Positions 1-7,731 of a DNA stretch of 37,937 nucleotides are shown here, piece after piece. The stretch's first letter is position 1. Every line of letters begins with the position of its first letter. Source of the stretch: Verrucomicrobiia bacterium (GTDB lineage: Bacteria > Verrucomicrobiota > Verrucomicrobiia > Verrucomicrobiales > Akkermansiaceae); contig JAUIJB010000036.1 in assembly GCA_030430455.1 (NCBI GenBank), positions 1 to 37,937 of the forward strand. Direction: 5' to 3'. Under the pieces are notes generated by a model, which was not told the DNA's origin, did no database searches, and saw nothing but the letters and a program-made list of their open reading frames with translations. A program made the position numbers and the translations under genes.

Positions 1-1
1 G

Positions 2-547
2 TACCTCGAGGGCTTCGTCAAGCGCGGCCTCGAGGTCGTGTTCTTCACCGACCCGGTCGACGAGTACGTCGTCGAGTCGCTCGGCGAGTTCGACGGCAAG
101 AAGCTGCAGTCGATCGCCCAGGGCGGTGTCGAGCTCGAGGATGCCGAGGTCGAGGGCGAGTCGCTCTCGGAGGAGGAGACCACAAAGCTCTGCGAGTTCC
201 TCAAGTCGCAGTTCGGCGACAAGGTGACCAAGGTCGAGTCCGGCAAGCGCCTGGTCGACAGCCCGGTGGTCGCGCTGGTCCCGCAGGACGCGATGACGCC
301 GCAGATGCGGCGGATGATGCAGGCGATGGACGAGAACTTCCAGGATGAGGTCAAGGTCGAGCTCGAGATCAACCCGCGCCACCCGCTGATCCGCAAGCTG
401 TCGGAGTCGCACGGCGACAACCCGGAGCTGGCCGGGCTGGTCGCCGGGCAGTTGCTCGACAACGCGCTCATCTCCGCCGGCCTGCTCGACGACGCCCGCG
501 ACACCGTGCAGCGGATGAACGAGCTGATGCAGCGGGCACTCGGCTGA
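2..547 (+). CDS. htpG: Hsp90 chaperone HtpG, C-terminal part (5' end outside window)
   Basis: This is the last 181 residues of an HtpG/Hsp90 chaperone, a cytosolic ATP-dependent dimeric foldase. The frame is already open at the window edge, so the ATPase and most of the middle domain lie upstream. What is visible begins in the end of the middle domain, with YLEGFVKRGLEVVFFTDPVDEY, shortened here to the hallmark VVFFTDPVDEY. It continues through an acidic linker and ends in the C-terminal dimerisation domain, with SPVVALVPQDAMTPQMRRMM and the helical tail DNALISAGLLDDARDTVQRM. These strings are typical of bacterial HtpG and not of the related ATPases MutL or GyrB. The gene ends in TGATGA. The next gene starts 67 bp later on the same strand. 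The family call is firm; the start cannot be seen. Confidence 0.95.
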   Translation, partial: YLEGFVKRGLEVVFFTDPVDEYVVESLGEFDGKKLQSIAQGGVELEDAEVEGESLSEEETTKLCEFLKSQFGDKVTKVESGKRLVDSPVVALVPQDAMTPQMRRMMQAMDENFQDEVKVELEINPRHPLIRKLSESHGDNPELAGLVAGQLLDNALISAGLLDDARDTVQRMNELMQRALG

Positions 548-614
548 TGAGGGGTGACGATCCCGTCGCCCGCAAGGTGCATCGCTTTCACTGCCGACCC
601 ATGACCTCCCGCCC

Positions 615-1727
615 GTGACCCTGAAACTGATCTTCGACGAGGCCCGGATCGCCGGGCTGGTGCTGGCCAAGGTGGGCAATCCCTCGCGCGACGAGCCGCT
701 GCAGACCTCGAAGCAGTTGTTCCAGCCGAACGACGCCGACCAGGAGCTGCTCAGCTCGATCTTCGTGCGACCCTTCCGCAGCCTCGGGATGCAGGGGCAG
801 CGCTTTCACCACCACAGCTCGCTGGAGAATCACGAGCTCAACGGCTGTGCCCGCGCGGTCTTCGACGACGCCGGGACGCTGCTCGAGAAGGGAACCGAGA
901 TCGCCTCGCGGCTGTATTCGAAGTCGAGCCACCCGAACATCAAGTCGGGCGACCTCTGCGTCGCCCTGATCGAGGGCATCCAGCTGGCCAGCGAGGTGGT
1001 CGAGGCGGAGGATCTCGACCGCAAGCCGGAGCCGCTGCGCGCGCTGTGCATCCTCAAGTCGGAGAGCATGACGCCCTTCCTCAGCATCCTGGCCAAGGAC
1101 GGCGACCTCCAGCTCAACACCGAGCAGGGCATCAACCCGGAGAAGATCGACAAGGGCTGCCTGGTCCTCGACCACTTCGCCGGCAAAGGATTCTACGTGC
1201 TGACCTTCGACCGCGCGGGCTCCGAGTCGCGCTTCTGGGTGCGGGATTTCCTCGGCGTGGCCCCGATCGCCGACCCCACGCTGATGAGCCGCAAGGTGGC
1301 CGAGATGGCGGTCGCGGCGGTGGCTGGAAACGGTGGTGAGGGCGACGACGACGCCCCGCCGTGGCAGGCCAACGAGCCGGCGCGGGAGGCGCTGTCCTAC
1401 TTCGACGGGCGCAAGAAGTTCAGCCTGCAGGAATTCGAGGAGCAGGCGCTGCGGACGCCCGAGGCCAGGGCGCGCTTCGCCGAGGAGCGCAAGCGGCTCG
1501 AGGAGGAGGAGGGGGTCAAGGTCGAGGAGGACTTCGACATCTCCCGTCGCGACGTGGCGAAGGCGAAGAAGGGGATGAAGTCGGTGATGAAACTCGACAC
1601 CGGCGTCGAGATCCGCCTCAAGCCGAAGGTCCTCGACAAGCCCGAGTCGGTGCTCGAGAAGGGCTACGACGAGGAGCGCGGGATGTCGTTCATTAAGGTG
1701 TTTTACAAGCGCGAGGTGGGGTCGTGA
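615..1727 (+). CDS. 37-kDa nucleoid-associated protein (NA37/YejK-NdpA family)
   Basis: A 370-residue protein resembling the NA37 (YejK/NdpA) nucleoid-associated family, whose members bind the bacterial chromosome; their exact role is not well settled. No signal peptide or membrane segment is seen. The most family-like part is the middle, with EKIDKGCLVLDHFAGKGFY followed by VLTFDRAGSESRFWVRDFLG, where members carry a conserved aromatic FW and FL pair. A charged stretch follows (EERKRLEEEEG, residues about 290-300), then a basic C-terminal region (KAKKGMKSVMKLD). The start is GTG at 615. An ATG at 601 is out of frame and meets a stop after five codons, so it is unlikely to be the start. There is no strong Shine-Dalgarno box. 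An antisense frame through the gene is only a GC-bias shadow. The family is moderately secure; the function is inferred. Confidence 0.7.
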   Translation: MTLKLIFDEARIAGLVLAKVGNPSRDEPLQTSKQLFQPNDADQELLSSIFVRPFRSLGMQGQRFHHHSSLENHELNGCARAVFDDAGTLLEKGTEIASRLYSKSSHPNIKSGDLCVALIEGIQLASEVVEAEDLDRKPEPLRALCILKSESMTPFLSILAKDGDLQLNTEQGINPEKIDKGCLVLDHFAGKGFYVLTFDRAGSESRFWVRDFLGVAPIADPTLMSRKVAEMAVAAVAGNGGEGDDDAPPWQANEPAREALSYFDGRKKFSLQEFEEQALRTPEARARFAEERKRLEEEEGVKVEEDFDISRRDVAKAKKGMKSVMKLDTGVEIRLKPKVLDKPESVLEKGYDEERGMSFIKVFYKREVGS

Positions 1728-1769
1728 GCCAGCTTGCCGCGCCGTAGTCCCGGAGCGGGACGAAGGCGG

Positions 1770-1866
1770 GTGAGCTAGTGAGCGAGTGAGCGAGTGAGCT
1801 AGTGAGCTAGTGAGCGAGTGACCAGTGACCAGTGAGCTAGTGAGCTAGTGACCGCTGACCGCTGAC
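1770..1866 (+). repeat. Degenerate octamer tandem repeat (GTGAGCKA) in spacer
   Basis: About twelve head-to-tail copies of an 8-base unit GTGAGCTA or GTGAGCGA, degrading at the right end into GTGACCA and GTGACCGCT-type 7-mers. Eight is not a multiple of three and each unit carries TGA, so the array places stops in all three plus-strand frames. A perfect hairpin, GTCCCG-GAG-CGGGAC, lies just upstream at 1747-1761. The array fills most of the 146-bp gap between the convergent NA37-family gene and permease gene, which fits a slippage-prone or terminator-like spacer. Its function is unknown. Confidence 0.9.
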
Positions 1867-1873
1867 TTTCCGA

Positions 1874-2566
1874 TCACAGGCCGGCGAATTGGATCAGGCC
1901 GCCGGTGAGGGCGACGGTGGCGCCGGCGAGGACGTGGCTGTAGCGGGCCAGGCGGTGGGTCGGGAGCCACTCGAGGCCCCAGCGGCCGACGAGGACCAGG
2001 GTGGTCATCGCGGCGAGGGTGACGACCGAGAAGCTGATCGCCACCAGCCACGCTCCGGCCCAGCTGGCGGTGGCGGCGGGGTAGATGAAGAAGGGGATGA
2101 GCGGTTCGCAGGGGCCGAAGAGGAAGATGACGAAGAGGATCCACGGCGTGAGGCTGATCTCGGCGCCGGTCTTCGGGTCATGGACGTGATCGTGGGCGTG
2201 GAGGCGGACGAGGTGGTCGTGGGTGTGGCCGTCGGGGCCGGGGCGCTTCAGCCGCCACATACCCCAGGCGGCGTAGATCACGCCGAAGACGATCAGCGCC
2301 CACGCGGCGAACCCGCCGCGGGCCGACTCGATCCACTCGAGGTGGCGCAGGCTCGCGCCGATGCCGAAGCCGACGAGTCCGAGCACCACCGAGCTGGCGA
2401 CGTGGCCGAGCCCGCAGCCGAGCGTGATCCAGGCCGTCTTCGCCATCGACCACCCGCGCGCCTTCGACAGGACGATGAAGGGCAGGTAGTGGTCGGGCCC
2501 GATGACCGTGTGGATCAGCGCCACGGCCATCGCGTTGACGCTCAGGATGGTGAGTTCGGGGTCCAT
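1874..2566 (-). CDS. Six-TM nickel/cobalt-type permease with His-rich loop (UreH/RcnA-like)
   Basis: A 230-residue polytopic membrane protein. Residues 19-26 read HTVIGPDH, which resembles the H-x5-DH metal-selectivity motif in the first membrane helix of NiCoT, RcnA and UreH-type transporters. Roughly six hydrophobic segments follow. Between the third and fourth lies a loop with seven histidines in 16 residues (114-129, THDHLVRLHAHDHVHD), a common feature of Ni/Co carriers. The start at 2566 was chosen over a longer frame from 2641 because the extra 25 residues (MRGDSTDLRSCAPDPPPE...) look non-coding and the first helix follows directly. The gene diverges from hypA across a 136-bp gap. That position suggests it imports nickel for the hydrogenase, but export or another substrate (some relatives are annotated as sulfite exporters) cannot be excluded. 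Confidence 0.75.
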   Translation of the reverse strand: MDPELTILSVNAMAVALIHTVIGPDHYLPFIVLSKARGWSMAKTAWITLGCGLGHVASSVVLGLVGFGIGASLRHLEWIESARGGFAAWALIVFGVIYAAWGMWRLKRPGPDGHTHDHLVRLHAHDHVHDPKTGAEISLTPWILFVIFLFGPCEPLIPFFIYPAATASWAGAWLVAISFSVVTLAAMTTLVLVGRWGLEWLPTHRLARYSHVLAGATVALTGGLIQFAGL

Positions 2567-2702
2567 GCGGGAATTCGACCGATGGCATTCTGGAGGAGGG
2601 TCGGGGGCGCAACTCCGCAAATCCGTTGAATCCCCCCGCACGGCTTCACGGCCGGGGCGCTCCGATCTGGACCCGGAGCCGGGGCGGGGTCACGTTATAG
2701 GA
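2567..2702. promoter_or_regulatory. Divergent intergenic region, permease / hypA
   Basis: This 136-bp gap must hold the promoters for the permease (minus) and the hyp operon (plus). It is GC-rich. The only AT-rich patch near hypA is CACGTTATAG at 2691-2700, too close to the GTG start for an ordinary leader. No clear -35/-10 pair, operator palindrome or riboswitch could be recognised. The role is assigned from gene orientation only. Confidence 0.4.
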
Positions 2703-3044
2703 GTGCACGAAGTCGGAATCATGGAGTCCGCGCTTTCCCTGGTGCAGGACCATGCCGCGACCCGCAGGGGCCGGCGGGTGACGCGTGTCGTGCTGAGGAT
2801 CGGGGAGCTGGCCGGTGTCGACGTCGATGCGCTCCGCTTCGCCTTCGACGTGGTGTCGCGCGGCACCGTCGCGGAGGGTGCGGCCTTCCAGGTCGAGGAG
2901 GTTCCGGCGCTGGCCCACTGCGGTGAATGCGGCCGGGACTTCGCGAGCGATGACCTCGTTTTCATCTGCCCCACCTGCGGGGCACCCGGCGGTGAGTTCC
3001 GCAGCGGCCGGGAAATGGAGTTGAGCCGGATCGAACTGAGTTGA
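2703..3044 (+). CDS. hypA: Hydrogenase nickel-insertion protein HypA
   Basis: HypA is a small cytosolic metallochaperone that passes Ni(II), together with HypB, to the large subunit of [NiFe] hydrogenase. The 113-residue length is normal. Starting at GTG 2703 gives M-H-E, the invariant N-terminal nickel site that includes His2. The ATG at 2721 would remove it, and the frame open from 2502 adds 67 unlikely residues. The structural zinc site is intact: C73-x2-C76 (HCGECG) and C89-x2-C92 (CPTCG). No well-spaced Shine-Dalgarno is seen; a GGAG overlaps the start itself. The stop at 3042-3044 lies 5 bp before the hypB ATG, so this is the first gene of a coupled hypABFCD operon. Confidence 0.95.
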   Translation: MHEVGIMESALSLVQDHAATRRGRRVTRVVLRIGELAGVDVDALRFAFDVVSRGTVAEGAAFQVEEVPALAHCGECGRDFASDDLVFICPTCGAPGGEFRSGREMELSRIELS

Positions 3045-3049
3045 TTGCC

Positions 3050-3844
3050 ATGTGCCGCGAGTGTGGATGCAGCGAACGGGTGCCTTTCGGCGTGAAGGTG
3101 CTGAGCGTGCTCGCGCCCGGGATCCTCCGTGCGGCCGAGCGGGATGCTGCCGTGGGCGATGCCGAACCGGCGGGCGAGCCGGAGACGATCGAGGTCCACG
3201 CGCCGCTGCTGGCCAAGAACGATGAGATCGCGGAGCGCAACCGGGCGGGCTTCCGCGAGCGGGGAATGCGGGTGCTCAACCTGGTCTCGTCTCCCGGTTC
3301 GGGAAAGACCGAGTTGCTCGCGAAGACGGTCGACGGCTTCGGCGAGAAGCTGGCGGTCCTGGTCGGCGACCTCGAGACCGACAACGACGCGCGGCGGATC
3401 CACCGGCCGGGCGTGGCGGTGGCGCAGATCACCACGGGAACGGCCTGCCACCTGGATGCGGCGATGGTGGCGCGCGGGCTCGAGCGGCTCGAACTGGACG
3501 GCGTCCGCGTGTTGTTCATCGAGAACGTCGGCAACCTGGTCTGTCCCGCCGAGTTCGACCTCGGTGAAGACCTGCGGGTCGTCCTGCTGTCGGTCACCGA
3601 GGGCGAGGACAAGCCGCTCAAGTACCCGCCGATCTTCCGCTCGGCCGACCTCGTGCTGGTGACCAAGACCGATGCCGCCGAGGCGCTGGGATTCGACCGC
3701 GGGGAAGCCCTCGCGAACATCCGGCGGGTCGCGCCGCGGGCGCGGGTCATCGAGTTGTCCGCGCGCTCGGGCGAGGGGCTCGACGAGTGGTTCGAATTCC
3801 TCCGCGGGAACCTGGTCCAACCCGTCGACGCCGCCATGAGATGA
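3050..3844 (+). CDS. hypB: Hydrogenase nickel-incorporation GTPase HypB
   Basis: HypB is a SIMIBI-class GTPase whose hydrolysis cycle drives nickel delivery with HypA. The 264-residue protein starts at ATG 3050. A TTG at 3041 in the same frame is possible, but MCRECGC from 3050 matches the usual HypB beginning, in which CxxCGC (residues 2-7) is the high-affinity nickel site. The P-loop is SSPGSGKT (residues 80-87). The dimer-interface metal residues are C133/H134 (TACHLDA) and C165 (GNLVCP). The Walker-B-like segment is LFIENVGNLVCP and the base motif is TKTDA. There is no histidine-rich stretch after the N-terminus, unlike HypB proteins that store nickel, so a separate uptake or storage route is likely. 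The stop overlaps the hypF start (ATGA). Confidence 0.96.
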   Translation: MCRECGCSERVPFGVKVLSVLAPGILRAAERDAAVGDAEPAGEPETIEVHAPLLAKNDEIAERNRAGFRERGMRVLNLVSSPGSGKTELLAKTVDGFGEKLAVLVGDLETDNDARRIHRPGVAVAQITTGTACHLDAAMVARGLERLELDGVRVLFIENVGNLVCPAEFDLGEDLRVVLLSVTEGEDKPLKYPPIFRSADLVLVTKTDAAEALGFDRGEALANIRRVAPRARVIELSARSGEGLDEWFEFLRGNLVQPVDAAMR

Positions 3845-6198
3845 AGGTCGATGCACCAGCCGTGACGGAGCGGGTGCTGCGGGTGCGCGGCACGGTGCAG
3901 GGCGTCGGCTTCCGCCCCTTCGTCCTGCGGGTGGCCAGGGAACTCGGCCTTGCCGGCTGGGTGCGCAACGATGCCGCGGGCGTGCTGCTGCGGGTGGTGG
4001 GGCCGGCGGAGCAACTCGACAAGCTGGCCACAGGCCTGCGAAACCGGGCGCCGGGGGCGGCGCGGGTCGCGCAGGTGGAGTGGGTGGAAGGGAAGGCGCC
4101 CGGCCCCGCTCCGGGCGATGGCTTCGAGATCATCGGGAGCGGGCGAGCGTCGGGTGAGATCGAGACCTCGGCACCGGTCGACCTGGCGCCGTGCATGGAC
4201 TGCCGGCGGGAACTGTTCGATCCAGCAAACCGTCGCTTCGGCTACCCCTTCATCAACTGCACCCAGTGCGGCCCGCGCTACTCGATCATCGAGCGGCTGC
4301 CCTACGACCGGCCGCAGACGACGATGGCCGGGTTCACCATGTGCCCGGCCTGCCAGCGGGAGTACGACGACCCGCGCGACCGGCGCTTTCACGCTGAACC
4401 CAATGCCTGCCCGGCCTGCGGCCCGCGGCTCGAGTGGCGCGATGTCGCTGGAAGGTGTCTGCACGAGGGTGCCGCGGCGCTGGCGGCGGCCGTCGCGGAG
4501 ATCGAGCGGGGAGGCATCGTCGCCGTGAAGGGCGTGGGTGGCTTCCACTTGATGGTCGATGCCGGCAACGAGTCGGCAGTGGCCGAGTTGCGGCGGCGCA
4601 AGCAGCGCGAGGAGAAACCCTTCGCGGTGATGTTCCGGGACCTGCAAATGCTGCGCGAGTCGGCCGAGGTGACGGATGAGGCGGCGACCCTGCTGACCTC
4701 GCCGGAGGCGCCGATCGTGTTGGTTCCGCGGCGGGCCGGGCATGCGCTGGCATCCGGCGTGGCGCCCGGCAACCCGTGGATCGGCGCCATGTTGCCATCG
4801 TCGCCGCTTCACCTGCTGCTGTGCGGGCAGCTGGACCGGCCGGTGGTCGCGACCAGTGCCAACCTCGCCGAGGAGCCGCTGTGCACGGACGACGACGAGG
4901 CCCGCCGCCGGCTCGCCGGGATCGCCGGGCATTTCCTCGGTCACGACCGGCGCATCGCCCGGCCGGTCGACGACTCGATCCTGCGCCTGACGGCCGACGG
5001 GTCTCCGGTGGTGCTGCGTCGTGCTCGCGGCCGGGCGCCCTCGCCCTTGACGCTGCCGGATGACCTTGGGAATCCGCTGCTTTGCCTGGGCGCGGACCTG
5101 AAGAACACGGTCGCGGTGGCCACGGGCCGGCGACTCGTGCTCAGCCCGCACATCGGCGACCTCGCCGGGGTGGAAACCCAGCGGGTGTTTCGCGACACCA
5201 TCCGCACCCTGGCCGGGCTGATGGGGGCGACGGCCGGGGCGGTCGCCTGCGACAAGCATCCGGGTTACCACTCGACCCGCTTCGCGGAGGGGAGCGGCCT
5301 GCCGCAAGTCGAGGTGCAACACCACCTCGCGCACGTGCTGGCGGTGCTGCTCGAGCACGGGCACGGAGCCGACGGTGTCCTCGGAGTCGCCTGGGACGGC
5401 ACCGGCTACGGGGAAGATGGTAGCATCTGGGGAGGGGAGTTCATCCTGCTCGAGAGCGGTGCCGCCTCGCGCTTCGCCTGCCTGCGACCGTTCCGCCTGG
5501 CCGGAGGTGAGGCTGCGGTCCGCGATGCCCGTCGGGTGGCGCTGGCGATGACGCGCGATGCGGGGGCGGTGGACGACGGTGGATTGGGCTTTTCCGCGCA
5601 GGAGCGTCGCAACCTCGAAACGATGCTGGCCCAGGGCCTGAACTCGCCGGTCTGCAGCAGTGCCGGGCGCCTGTTTGATGGCTTTGGTGCCCTGCTGGGG
5701 ATCGCCCGCCACAACCGCTTCGAGGGCCAGGTGCCGCTGGCGGTGGAGGCCGCGGCGACGGCGGCGACGCCGGGCGAGGAGGTCCTGCCCCTCGACCTGC
5801 GGCCAACCCGGGCGGCGGCCGAACTCGAGCTCGACTGGCGGCCGGCGGTCGTGTCGTGCTCCAGGCAGGCGGACCCCGGGCGCGTCGCCGCGGCGCTGCA
5901 CCGTGGCTTGGCCGAGGCGATCGTGCGCGTCGCCCACCGCGCGGGGGTCGGCAAGGTCGTGCTCTGCGGCGGGTGCTTCCAGAACGTGATGCTGCGTGAG
6001 CTCGCCGAGCGCGGGCTCCGCGATGCCGGCTTCGAGGTGCTCGCACCGCGGGAATTGCCGCCCGGCGACGGAGCGATCGCCGCCGGGCAGGCCCTCGGCG
6101 CCTCGTGGAACCTGACCCGGGTCGAATTGCCCGGCGCCGACTCCCCCGCCAACCCCAACCCCGCCGTCCCATGTGTCTCGCCGTTCCCGGAAAAGTGA
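3841..6198 (+). CDS. hypF: Carbamoyltransferase HypF
   Basis: HypF turns carbamoyl phosphate and ATP into a carbamoyl group placed on the C-terminal cysteine of HypE, the source of the active-site cyanide ligands. The 785-residue product has the full architecture. An acylphosphatase domain covers residues about 9-100 (VQGVGFRPF). Two C-x2-C-x18-C-x2-C zinc fingers follow (C118/C121/C140/C143 and C168/C171/C190/C193). Next come a YrdC-like domain (about 205-400, with RRRKQREEKPFAVMF) and a Kae1-like C-terminal domain with HHLAH, WDGTGYGEDG and LCGGCFQN. Starting at ATG 3841 gives an ATGA overlap with hypB; the frame is open from 3787, but that extension is implausible. The C-terminus overlaps hypC by 28 bp. 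Confidence 0.96.
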   Translation: MKVDAPAVTERVLRVRGTVQGVGFRPFVLRVARELGLAGWVRNDAAGVLLRVVGPAEQLDKLATGLRNRAPGAARVAQVEWVEGKAPGPAPGDGFEIIGSGRASGEIETSAPVDLAPCMDCRRELFDPANRRFGYPFINCTQCGPRYSIIERLPYDRPQTTMAGFTMCPACQREYDDPRDRRFHAEPNACPACGPRLEWRDVAGRCLHEGAAALAAAVAEIERGGIVAVKGVGGFHLMVDAGNESAVAELRRRKQREEKPFAVMFRDLQMLRESAEVTDEAATLLTSPEAPIVLVPRRAGHALASGVAPGNPWIGAMLPSSPLHLLLCGQLDRPVVATSANLAEEPLCTDDDEARRRLAGIAGHFLGHDRRIARPVDDSILRLTADGSPVVLRRARGRAPSPLTLPDDLGNPLLCLGADLKNTVAVATGRRLVLSPHIGDLAGVETQRVFRDTIRTLAGLMGATAGAVACDKHPGYHSTRFAEGSGLPQVEVQHHLAHVLAVLLEHGHGADGVLGVAWDGTGYGEDGSIWGGEFILLESGAASRFACLRPFRLAGGEAAVRDARRVALAMTRDAGAVDDGGLGFSAQERRNLETMLAQGLNSPVCSSAGRLFDGFGALLGIARHNRFEGQVPLAVEAAATAATPGEEVLPLDLRPTRAAAELELDWRPAVVSCSRQADPGRVAAALHRGLAEAIVRVAHRAGVGKVVLCGGCFQNVMLRELAERGLRDAGFEVLAPRELPPGDGAIAAGQALGASWNLTRVELPGADSPANPNPAVPCVSPFPEK

Positions 6199-6440
6199 TC
6201 GATGTCGAAGGGGAGGACCCGCTGCTGCGGAATGCCCGGGTGAGCTTCTCCGGGGTCGTCAAGGAGGTCAGCCTGGCCTGCGCGCCCGAGGCGCGGCCGG
6301 GTGACTACGTGCTGGTCCACGTCGGCCTCGCAATCAGCGTGATCGACGAGAAGGAAGCCGAGGAAACCCTCGGCTACCTCAGGCAGATGGGCGATCTCGA
6401 CGGACTGGAGGAGGGTGGACCGGAGGAGGTGCCGCCGTGA
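6171..6440 (+). CDS. hypC: Hydrogenase assembly chaperone HypC
   Basis: HypC is a small chaperone that holds the Fe(CN)2CO precursor with HypD and carries it to the immature large subunit. The 89-residue protein starts [14 protein letters not shown]. Its Cys2 after the initiator Met is the essential iron ligand, and that fixes the start at 6171 instead of the longer frame from 6105. The rest has the expected small OB-type barrel ([20 protein letters not shown]) and an acidic, glycine-rich tail. It begins inside the end of hypF (28-bp overlap), and its stop overlaps the hypD GTG start (GTGA). Translation of the three genes is therefore probably coupled. Confidence 0.95.
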   Translation: MCLAVPGKVIDVEGEDPLLRNARVSFSGVVKEVSLACAPEARPGDYVLVHVGLAISVIDEKEAEETLGYLRQMGDLDGLEEGGPEEVPP

Positions 6441-7531
6441 AGCATGTCGATGAATACCGCGACGCCGACCTGGTCCGCAAGCTGGCGGCGGAGATCGAGC
6501 GGCTGACGACGCGGCCGTGGACGCTGATGGAGATCTGCGGCGGGCAGACGCACGCGATCGTCAAGTTCGGCCTCGATGAGCTGCTCCCCGAGGGCATCAC
6601 CCTGGTCCACGGTCCCGGCTGCCCGGTCTGCGTGACGAGTGCGGAGTTGATCGACCAGGCCGTCGAGCTGGCGACCGGTCACGGGGCGATCCTCTGCTCC
6701 TTCGGCGACATGCTGCGGGTTCCCGGCAACGGGATCGACCTGCTCACCGCGAAGGCGCGGGGAGGCGAGGTTCGCATCGTCTACTCGCCGCTCGACGCGG
6801 TGGCCATTGCGGCCGAGAACCCGGACCGTCAGGTGGTGTTCTTCGCGGTCGGCTTCGAGACCACCGCCCCGGCGAATGCGATGGCGGTGCTGCGTGCCGA
6901 GCACGCCGGCTTGGAGAATTTCTCGATCCTCACCTCGCACGTGCTGGTGCCGCCGGCGATCCGCGCGATCCTCGGCGCCCCGGACAACCGGGTGCAGGGA
7001 TTTCTCGCCGCCGGCCACGTCTGCGCCATCATGGGCAGCCGCGAGTATGGCCCGATCGCCCGCGAGTTCGGCGCGCCGATCGTGGTCACCGGCTTCGAGC
7101 CGGTCGACATCCTCGAGGGCGTTCGCTTGTGCGTGCGGCAACTCGAGGAGGGCCGCAGCGAAGTCGAGAACGCCTACCAGCGGGCGGTGCGGGACGAGGG
7201 CAACCCGGCCGCTCGGGCGATCCTCGAGCGCGTCTTCGAAGTCTGCGACCGCGACTGGCGCGGGATCGGCGTGATCCCGTCAAGCGGCCTGGCCCTGCGC
7301 CGGGAGTATGCCGGGTTCGATGCCGGCCGCCGCTTCCCGCTCGCCAGCACGGTGAAGGGCGGGGCGGGCGAGTGCATCAGCGGCGAGATCATGCGGGGGG
7401 TGAGGAAACCGCACGATTGTCCCGCCTTCGGCGTCCGCTGCACCCCGGAGCACCCGCTGGGCGCACCGATGGTCTCCAGCGAGGGCGCCTGCGCGGCGTA
7501 TCATCGATACCGGAAGTGCGGCACATCCTGA
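6437..7531 (+). CDS. hypD: Hydrogenase iron-centre assembly protein HypD
   Basis: HypD is a [4Fe-4S] protein forming the scaffold with HypC on which Fe(CN)2CO is built. The 364-residue length is typical. Key cysteines are present: C34 in [10 protein letters not shown], and C62 and C65 in GPGCPVCVT. The C-terminal iron-sulfur group is spread over [27 protein letters not shown] and [11 protein letters not shown]. The start is GTG 6437, overlapping the hypC TGA. A good Shine-Dalgarno, GGAGGAGGTG, lies just upstream at 6422-6431. It is the last gene of the plus-strand hyp operon; an intrinsic terminator follows within 10 bp. hypE, normally next, is instead at 19417-20532 on the opposite strand. 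Confidence 0.96.
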   Translation: MKHVDEYRDADLVRKLAAEIERLTTRPWTLMEICGGQTHAIVKFGLDELLPEGITLVHGPGCPVCVTSAELIDQAVELATGHGAILCSFGDMLRVPGNGIDLLTAKARGGEVRIVYSPLDAVAIAAENPDRQVVFFAVGFETTAPANAMAVLRAEHAGLENFSILTSHVLVPPAIRAILGAPDNRVQGFLAAGHVCAIMGSREYGPIAREFGAPIVVTGFEPVDILEGVRLCVRQLEEGRSEVENAYQRAVRDEGNPAARAILERVFEVCDRDWRGIGVIPSSGLALRREYAGFDAGRRFPLASTVKGGAGECISGEIMRGVRKPHDCPAFGVRCTPEHPLGAPMVSSEGACAAYHRYRKCGTS

Positions 7532-7540
7532 GCCGGGGAG

Positions 7541-7579
7541 CGGCGTCGCTGCTGACAGCGTGATGCCGGGTTTTTGTTT
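7541..7579 (+). terminator. Intrinsic terminator after hypD
   Basis: An imperfect hairpin follows the hypD stop closely. CGGCGTC (7541-7547) pairs with GATGCCG (7562-7568) through one G-U pair. CGCTG and CAGCG form an inner stem around a CTGA loop. GG and a T-rich run, TTTTTGTTT (7571-7579), come next. This is the layout of a factor-independent terminator for the hypABFCD operon. The rest of the gap to 7732 shows no gene. Confidence 0.7.
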
Positions 7580-7731
7580 GAGCGGGAATCGGGATTCGCC
7601 TACCGATGAATGCTTAAAGGCCACGCCCTCGGGGGAATCCGGGGCCGGCCGTCGGTGTCCGTGCACCCGGCCCGCTCCGGCTTGCAGGAGCGTTCGCGAA
7701 GGGGGCAGCTGACGGGGAACTCAAGAGAGCC

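Noticed and set aside
2962..5937. A 991-residue open frame antisense to hypB/hypF
   Set aside because: GC-biased shadow. The plus strand carries well-conserved Hyp proteins and the antisense product is Arg/Gly/His-rich low-complexity with no family likeness.
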